From NCBI GenBank assembly GCA_001797845.1, contig MGQN01000025.1, positions 1,432-21,624 on the forward strand: a stretch of 20,193 nucleotides of DNA, given 5' to 3'. Of this stretch, positions 15,512 through 20,193 are shown piece after piece. Positions within the stretch are counted from its first letter, which is position 1; each line of letters starts with the position of its first letter. The stretch is from Deltaproteobacteria bacterium RBG_16_44_11. Its GTDB lineage: Bacteria > Desulfobacterota > Syntrophia > Syntrophales > Smithellaceae. Under the pieces are notes generated by a model. The model made no database searches. It was not told where the DNA came from and was given only the letters and a program-made list of their open reading frames with translations. A program made the position numbers and the translations under genes.

Positions 15512-16875
15512 GAATTCTGATTGTTGATGATGAAGAAGTTGCCCTGAACTCGGTGAAACGTCTGCTCAAATGGCGGGGAATCAGGAGCGTGGATGTCTGT
15601 GATAATGGTAAGGATGCCATTTCAAAAATTAGAGATACTGATTACGATATCGTGCTTCTCGATTTGCTTATGCCGGAAGTAGAGGGTTTGCAGGTTCTGG
15701 AGGCGGCAAAGCCTTATCGTCCTCATACAGAATTTGTCATTCTTACGGCTATTGACGACATTCCCACAACGGTAAAAGCTATTCGTCTGGGCGCGTATGA
15801 TTATCTGGTTAAACCCGTGGATAACGATCTTCTATTTCTCGCCATTAAAAGGGCATATGAACATAGGGGGCTGCTCATCGGATTATCGGTTGTTGCCCGT
15901 AACAATCAAAGGGAGGTGCCGGCTGCTTTCTGCGAAATTATTACGCAGTGCCCGCAAATACTTTCTTTGCTTTCCTATGCCCAGGTTATGGCCGGAAGCG
16001 GGAACCCCGTTATGATTACGGGAGAATCGGGAACCGGTAAGGAGCTGGTCGCCCGGGGGATTCACCGGGCGGGACCAATGCCCAAAGGCCCCTTCATTGC
16101 GGTGAACGTCAGCGCTATTCCTGCCACGATGTTTGAGAGTCAGTTTTTTGGCCACGCTAAAGGTGCCTTTACCGGAGCGGAATCGTCACACCATGGCTAT
16201 TTCGAACAGGCGGACGGAGGGACTCTTTTTCTTGACGAAATCGGGGAATTGCCTATCGGCCTGCAGACAAAGCTGTTGCGTGTGCTGGAAGAAAAATCTT
16301 TTTATCCTCTGGGCACATCGAAACCGATCTGGGTGGATGTCAGAGTAATATCCGCTTCCAACAAAAACATCGACAAAGCATGTCAGGAGGGAAACTTTAG
16401 GCTGGACTTGCTTTATCGATTAAAATCGGCACATATCCACTTGCCGCCCCTAAGGGAAAGGATAGGTGATATTCCCCTGTTGGCGAACTATTTTCTGGGC
16501 ACGGCATGCAATCATTATCAAAAGGAGCTTAAAGGCTTTAGTCCCGAAGCAATTGATTTGTTGGCCGGCAGAGATTATCCGGGCAATATCCGGGAATTGT
16601 CTCAGATTATTGAAAACGCTGTTTTGTTGGCGGATACGGATGTTATTCTGCCGCATCATCTTGGCATGACACAGTCTGTGCAATCACCTTTCGCGCGTCA
16701 CTTATGCACGCTGAAGGAAAACGATGAAGCTCATTTAGTCTATGTATTGACTAATATGAAAGGGGATAGAAGCCGGGCTGCTAAGACCATGGGAATCACA
16801 GTGAGACAACTCCAGAGAAAAATTGCCGCGATGAAAAAAAATCCGCGGTGGGAATCAGTGCTTGGCGACATTTAA
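15508..16875 (+). CDS. Sigma-54-dependent response regulator (NtrC family)
   Basis: A 455-residue activator of sigma-54 RNA polymerase. Receiver domain (1-118) with acidic pair D7/D8, phospho-acceptor D52, T80 and K102. AAA+ domain (about 145-385) with Walker A GESGTGKE (172-179), the sigma-54 contact loop GAFTGA (219-224), Walker B LFLDE with D243/E244, and an arginine-rich second region (LPPLRERIGDIP). The C-terminus (about 405-445) holds a Fis-type helix-turn-helix (RSRAAKTMGITVRQLQRKI). The start overlaps the kinase stop, so the pair is translationally coupled. A consensus sigma-54 promoter 340 bp behind this gene is the obvious local target. Confidence 0.96.
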   Translation: MRILIVDDEEVALNSVKRLLKWRGIRSVDVCDNGKDAISKIRDTDYDIVLLDLLMPEVEGLQVLEAAKPYRPHTEFVILTAIDDIPTTVKAIRLGAYDYLVKPVDNDLLFLAIKRAYEHRGLLIGLSVVARNNQREVPAAFCEIITQCPQILSLLSYAQVMAGSGNPVMITGESGTGKELVARGIHRAGPMPKGPFIAVNVSAIPATMFESQFFGHAKGAFTGAESSHHGYFEQADGGTLFLDEIGELPIGLQTKLLRVLEEKSFYPLGTSKPIWVDVRVISASNKNIDKACQEGNFRLDLLYRLKSAHIHLPPLRERIGDIPLLANYFLGTACNHYQKELKGFSPEAIDLLAGRDYPGNIRELSQIIENAVLLADTDVILPHHLGMTQSVQSPFARHLCTLKENDEAHLVYVLTNMKGDRSRAAKTMGITVRQLQRKIAAMKKNPRWESVLGDI

Positions 16876-16901
16876 GTCGTTTTTGATGACAAAAAGGTCT
16901 T

Positions 16902-16929
16902 TGTTTATAAATATCTGTATTTATAAACA
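16902..16929 (+). terminator. AT-rich perfect stem-loop after the regulator gene
   Basis: TGTTTATAAATA (16902-16913) and its exact inverse complement (16918-16929) flank the loop TCTG, starting 27 bp behind the regulator stop. It is A/T-only in the stem apart from one pair and is followed by GTTATCTTTATT, so it is a weak terminator at best; it might instead be a binding site. Confidence 0.4.
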
Positions 16930-17013
16930 GTTATCTTTATTAAGAAAATCTGGAAAATTATTTATTTAGGAATCATCCCGACCTTTATTTCGCTTTTTCG
17001 TATATTTCCTCGG

Positions 17014-17028
17014 TTAACAATCCGTTAA
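17014..17028. promoter_or_regulatory. TTAAC-N5-GTTAA inverted repeat, candidate activator site
   Basis: Perfect 5-bp arms centred about 195 bp upstream of the sigma-54 -24 element, a distance usual for upstream activator sites. It loosely resembles the TGTAAC/GTTACA dyad in the kinase leader. Binding by the local NtrC-type protein is a guess from position. Confidence 0.3.
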
Positions 17029-17214
17029 TATCCGGCAAGAAAAATTAGAGCCATTTATATATCAGTCACGTTATTTCCGTATAGATAGAAATTTATAACC
17101 ACACAACAATATTGAATTACCATCGGAATTTACCACTAAAAAAACGAGATGATAATTACAGGTAAAAGTATATTTAGGATGGAATAAGACACCAAATATA
17201 GAAAAAAGTTTTCG

Positions 17215-17230
17215 TGGCACGGCAGTTGCT
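17215..17230 (+). promoter_or_regulatory. Consensus sigma-54 promoter
   Basis: TGGCACGGCAGTTGCT matches the sigma-54 consensus TGGCACG-N4-TTGCW at every fixed position, with the -24 GG (17216-17217) and -12 GC (17228-17229) separated by the required 10 bp. Transcription should start near 17241, just before the ribosome binding site of the next gene. Confidence 0.88.
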
Positions 17231-17260
17231 CTTCTTTATTTTCCAAGGAGACGACATGCA

Positions 17261-17731
17261 ATGAGGGCTTTTGTCACAAAACTTGTTGATTTAACCCAAA
17301 AGAACACTGAAGAAATCACCAGGCAATGGGCAAAGGATGTAAAAACCAACCAAAGAACTTATACTTATCATGACGCACCGGAAGACAAAATCATTCTTCA
17401 AGCTAAAGATTTTTACCTCAACTTTCAAGAGATGTTTTTTCACGAAGCTCCGTATGAGCAGGCCGAAGAAATTTTTGAAAAGTACGCGGATGATAGGTAC
17501 AAAGAAGGAATTCCCCTGCACGAAGCTATGTATGCTTTGATTCTAATGAGGAGGCATATGTGGTTATACGCAGAGTTCCAGTCCCTGTTTAATGCAGAAG
17601 TGGAACACCGTCAGGCCGTGGAAAGCCTTAGCCGGACAATTCTTATGTTCGATTACATTATGTATATTATTGCCAGAAAATATTGGAAATTAATGAAATT
17701 GGAGTTGTTGGAAAAGCAAGCCAATAATTAA
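17261..17731 (+). CDS. Soluble RsbRD-N-like helical sensor protein
   Basis: A 156-residue all-helical soluble protein, resembling the N-terminal domain of RsbRD-type and some kinase sensors (moderate confidence). It is a tandem paralogue of the next gene: the two align without gaps over residues 1-140 at about 54% identity, with an almost invariant core (IPLHEAMYALILMRRH at 84-99, WLYAEFQ, ESLSRTILMFDY). Conserved H87 and H99 could bind a cofactor, but that is speculation. No output domain. AAGGAG precedes the start; a preceding ATG at 17256 reads only two codons (ATG CAA TGA) and overlaps the real start. First gene behind the sigma-54 promoter. Confidence 0.85.
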   Translation: MRAFVTKLVDLTQKNTEEITRQWAKDVKTNQRTYTYHDAPEDKIILQAKDFYLNFQEMFFHEAPYEQAEEIFEKYADDRYKEGIPLHEAMYALILMRRHMWLYAEFQSLFNAEVEHRQAVESLSRTILMFDYIMYIIARKYWKLMKLELLEKQANN

Positions 17732-17795
17732 AGGGTATTGTTTCAATCAACTGAAGTTCGGTTTCAGATTGACGCCAGAAAAGGAGGGATAGACA

Positions 17796-18638
17796 ATGCA
17801 AGCTTATGCCGCAAAACTTATTAACCTTATAGAAAGCAAGGCCGAAAATATTGCCAAACAATGGGCGGCCGACGTGATGAAACATAATCGAACGCCCTCG
17901 TATCACGCTCTGCCGAAAGATATGGTGATCGAACAGGGGGTCAATTTTTACCGGCTTTTTCGTCAAATGTCTTTAGCGGAAGTTCCTTATGAAGAGGCCA
18001 AGACCTTTTCCTGGAAATATGCCGAAGGGTTTTACCGGGAAAAAATACCTCTCCATGAAGCCATGTACGCGCTAATTCTCATGAGACGACATCTCTGGCT
18101 TTATGCGGAGTTTCAGGGAACTTTCGTGACGGCTTTGGAAAAGCAGCAGGCGGTGGAAAGCCTGAACCGGACAATCCTTATGTTCGATTATGTGTCTTAT
18201 CAGGTCACGGAAAAATACCAGGAGCTTGTCATCGGCGATATTGATAAAAAGTTTGGCGTTGTTAAGACTCTGTTGATGGGGAAACTCTTTGGCGGGACAA
18301 AGAACATCTATAAAATCTTATTAATGATTATTCTTCTTGTTGGATCCTGTATCCTTACTTATTATTATCACGCGATTGCCGGAACAGGGATAATTTTCAC
18401 TCATCTCTTCTATATTCCAATAATTTTTGCTTCGATCTGGTGGGGTAAAAAAGGGATATTGGTATCCGTTTTCCTTGCCGCTTTAATTTTAATCAGTCAC
18501 GCGCTTTTCTTAAAAGGAATGCCTTTCTTGGATGATATTATTCGTGCTTTTATGTTTGTTTTGATCGGCGGTGTAGTAGGCTGGCTTATGGACGGCATTA
18601 AAAAAGTGGAAGATTTGTATAAGACTTTTACGGCATAA
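17796..18638 (+). CDS. RsbRD-N-like sensor domain fused to a membrane domain
   Basis: A 280-residue paralogue of the preceding protein. Residues 1-140 are the helical sensor-like domain, with the same IPLHEAMYALILMRRH core at 84-99. Residues 170-268 carry about four membrane helices (KILLMIILLVGSCILTYYY; GIIFTHLFYIPIIFASIWW; GILVSVFLAALILISHALFL; AFMFVLIGGVVGWLM) of the kind normally found in front of histidine kinases in this bacterial group. Here the protein ends soon after the last helix, so no kinase or cyclase output is present. AAAAGGAGGG precedes the start. It is 64 bp behind gene one and 24 bp before atpD, so probably co-transcribed with the ATPase. Confidence 0.85.
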   Translation: MQAYAAKLINLIESKAENIAKQWAADVMKHNRTPSYHALPKDMVIEQGVNFYRLFRQMSLAEVPYEEAKTFSWKYAEGFYREKIPLHEAMYALILMRRHLWLYAEFQGTFVTALEKQQAVESLNRTILMFDYVSYQVTEKYQELVIGDIDKKFGVVKTLLMGKLFGGTKNIYKILLMIILLVGSCILTYYYHAIAGTGIIFTHLFYIPIIFASIWWGKKGILVSVFLAALILISHALFLKGMPFLDDIIRAFMFVLIGGVVGWLMDGIKKVEDLYKTFTA

Positions 18639-18662
18639 ATTTTATTATAAGAGGTGATAGAA

Positions 18663-20051
18663 GTGGAGCGTGAGCAACTAAATCAAGGAAAAGTTCTATC
18701 CATTCGCAGCAGTGTCGTTGATGTCCACTTTCCCGTGGCGCCTTCGATCCGTAATGTTCTTAAAGCTGGTGATAATGGAGAAGTGATCATCGAAGTTTTT
18801 ACCCAGCTGGACAGCAACACAGTTCGAGGTGTTGCCCTGACGCCTACTCAGGGCCTGGCCAGAGGTTCGACGGTCATCAATACCGGCAAGCCTTTTGAGG
18901 TTCCGGTAGGCAAAGAACTTTTAGGAAGGGTTTTCAATGTCTTCGGGCAGACCATCGATAAAAAGGCTCAGGTTGAAGGCGGTGAATGGCGTTCCATCCA
19001 CCGCAAGCCGATTCCCCTGCAGGATCAGTCCACCGTGTCGGAGATTTTCGAAACGGGAATCAAGGCTATCGATGTCCTGGCGCCTCTGGAGCGGGGAGGG
19101 AAAGCGGGACTGTTCGGCGGTGCGGGTGTCGGCAAGACTGTTCTCATTACGGAAATGATCCACAATACCGTCAGCCATCACGAGGGGATGAGTATCTTCT
19201 GCGGCATCGGTGAGCGCTGTCGCGAGGGCGAAGAGCTTTATAGGGAGATGCAGGAAAGCGGAGTTTTGGGCAATACCGTGATGGTTTTCGGTCAGATGAA
19301 TGAGCCGCCGGGCGCGCGATTCCGTGTAGGCCACGCCGCCCTTACCATGGCTGAATACTTCCGGGATGACGCCAAGCAGGACGTTCTGCTGATGATTGAT
19401 AATATCTTCCGCTTTATTCAGGCAGGAATGGAAGTCTCCGGTCTTTTAGGGCAACTTCCGTCGCGCCTCGGTTACCAGCCGACTCTGGCGACGGAACTGG
19501 CCGAGCTCGAAGAAAGAATTTGTAACACCAAAACAGGAGCGATTACTTCTATTCAGGCAGTGTACGTGCCGGCGGATGATTTTACTGATCCTTCGGCTGT
19601 CCATACCTTCGGCCATCTGTCGGCAACAATTGCTCTCTCGCGCAAGCGGGCGAGCGAAGGATTGTATCCGGCGATCGACCTCCTTCAGTCCAGTTCTAAG
19701 ATGCTGTTGCCGAATATTGCCGGCGAGCGCCACTACAAGATCGCGCAGGAAATTCGCAAGACGCTGGCAGTTTATGAAGATCTTAAAGACATTATTGCCA
19801 TGCTGGGTATTTCCGAACTTTCCCGGGAAGATCAGCGAACGGTCTTTAGGGCACGAAGGCTCGAGCGCTTCTTTACCCAGCCATTCTTTGTTACCGAACA
19901 GTTTACCGGCACCGCCGGGAAAATGGTTTCCCGCGAAGATACCTTGAACGGCTGTGAGCGAATACTTAATGATGAATTCGCCGAATATCCGGAACGCGCT
20001 CTTTATATGATTGGAACAGTAGACGAGGCGAAAATCCAACATGATGCTTAA
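18663..20051 (+). CDS. atpD: N-type (Na+-type) F-ATPase subunit beta
   Basis: A 462-residue catalytic beta subunit. The start is taken as GTG 18663, because AGAGGTGAT just upstream is its ribosome site; a GTG at 18654 lies inside that site. Walker A GGAGVGKT (152-159), catalytic glutamate in GERCREG (183-189), Walker B LLMID (242-246) and the VYVPADDFTDP loop. The DELSEED lever is degenerate (ISELSREDQ, about 383-391). Gene order beta then epsilon, with no alpha/gamma genes upstream, is typical of the N-ATPase operon (atpDCQRBEFAG) rather than the housekeeping F-ATPase (atpAGDC). It would couple ATP hydrolysis to ion export. It lies 24 bp behind the membrane sensor gene. Ion specificity depends on the c subunit, outside the window. 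Confidence 0.95.
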   Translation: MEREQLNQGKVLSIRSSVVDVHFPVAPSIRNVLKAGDNGEVIIEVFTQLDSNTVRGVALTPTQGLARGSTVINTGKPFEVPVGKELLGRVFNVFGQTIDKKAQVEGGEWRSIHRKPIPLQDQSTVSEIFETGIKAIDVLAPLERGGKAGLFGGAGVGKTVLITEMIHNTVSHHEGMSIFCGIGERCREGEELYREMQESGVLGNTVMVFGQMNEPPGARFRVGHAALTMAEYFRDDAKQDVLLMIDNIFRFIQAGMEVSGLLGQLPSRLGYQPTLATELAELEERICNTKTGAITSIQAVYVPADDFTDPSAVHTFGHLSATIALSRKRASEGLYPAIDLLQSSSKMLLPNIAGERHYKIAQEIRKTLAVYEDLKDIIAMLGISELSREDQRTVFRARRLERFFTQPFFVTEQFTGTAGKMVSREDTLNGCERILNDEFAEYPERALYMIGTVDEAKIQHDA

Positions 20052-20193
20052 AATTCTATTACCGGCAGAGGTTTTAATAAGACAGGAGGTAAAAAAGATT
20101 GTCGCCGAGGCGGAAAACGGATCTTTCTGCCTTTTGCCCAACCATATTGATTTTGTGGCGACATTGGCCCCCGGTCTTTTTACCTATGAACCG
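20041..20193 (+). CDS. atpC: N-type F-ATPase subunit epsilon, N-terminal part (cut by window edge)
   Basis: The first 51 codons are visible; the frame is open to the window end. It begins MMLKILLPAEVL and contains AENGSFCLLPNHIDFVATLAPG, matching the epsilon subunit beta-barrel (GxFxxLPxHxDFxxxLxPG pattern). The ATG overlaps the end of atpD by 11 bp, showing translational coupling. A second ATG at 20044 is an equal alternative start. Its place directly after atpD supports the N-ATPase operon type. Confidence 0.9.
   Translation, partial: MMLKILLPAEVLIRQEVKKIVAEAENGSFCLLPNHIDFVATLAPGLFTYEP

Larger units (their letters stand above)
16876..17260. other. 385-bp intergenic region upstream of the sigma-54 operon
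   Basis: No gene seen; strongly AT-rich. It holds the stem-loop at 16902-16929, the TTAAC dyad at 17014-17028 and the sigma-54 promoter at 17215-17230, each listed separately. The length and AT-richness suit an enhancer-to-promoter DNA loop. Confidence 0.5.

Noticed and set aside
13373..16875. Idea that the kinase and regulator form a phage-defence or chemotaxis module with the TIR-like gene
   Set aside because: They diverge from the peptidase gene, have a separate strong promoter, and a sigma-54 target on their own strand explains them better.
19446..20141. Minus-strand open frame (231 codons) opposite atpD
   Set aside because: Antisense to highly conserved beta-subunit sequence; composition is that of a shadow frame.

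Overview
The window reads as a chromosomal stretch from an anaerobic bacterium, most likely a Desulfobacterota/'Deltaproteobacteria'-type organism. This is inference from gene content: oxygen-sensitive radical dehydratases of the 4-hydroxybutyryl-CoA dehydratase family, PAS-type histidine kinase plus sigma-54 response regulator, and an N-type (Na+-type) F-ATPase. No rRNA, tRNA, CRISPR array or intact mobile element was seen.

Left part (1-6.9 kb, all minus strand): an acyl-CoA gene cluster. Transcription runs right to left. A third-copy 4-hydroxybutyryl-CoA dehydratase (5466-6917) has its own clear promoter. It is followed by a small Cys-rich protein (4994-5299), a second dehydratase (3473-4912) and a crotonase-family protein (2667-3434), closed by an intrinsic terminator at 2611-2637. 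A second unit then starts: a TetR regulator (1762-2499) under a promoter overlapped by a 31-bp-phased operator-like array, a first, diverged dehydratase copy (206-1729), and the beginning of a short-chain dehydrogenase (1-88). The expected chemistry is 4-hydroxyacyl-CoA -> enoyl-CoA -> 3-hydroxyacyl-CoA and onward oxidation.

Middle part (7.1-11 kb): a thioredoxin, an SDR and a small metallo-beta-lactamase (MBL) hydrolase on the minus strand, and divergently a glyoxalase-II/LACTB2-like MBL protein. Then comes a small exported beta-rich protein whose upstream region carries a perfect 18-bp palindrome.

11.1-13 kb (minus): a TIR-like domain protein next to a cytoplasmic papain-family cysteine peptidase. 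This is a possible signal-plus-protease (defence-type) pair; the TIR gene also has a strong promoter of its own.

Right part (13.3-20.2 kb, plus): a cytosolic PAS histidine kinase with a degenerate C-terminal receiver (Glu in place of the phospho-Asp) overlaps by 4 bp an NtrC-family activator. After a 385-bp gap there is a textbook sigma-54 promoter (17215-17230) reading into two tandem paralogous helical sensor-like proteins, the second with a membrane domain. Close behind, and in the same direction, lie atpD and atpC of an N-type ATPase. The simplest reading is that the two-component system controls a sigma-54-driven operon in which the sensor-like proteins are co-expressed with a Na+-type ATPase.
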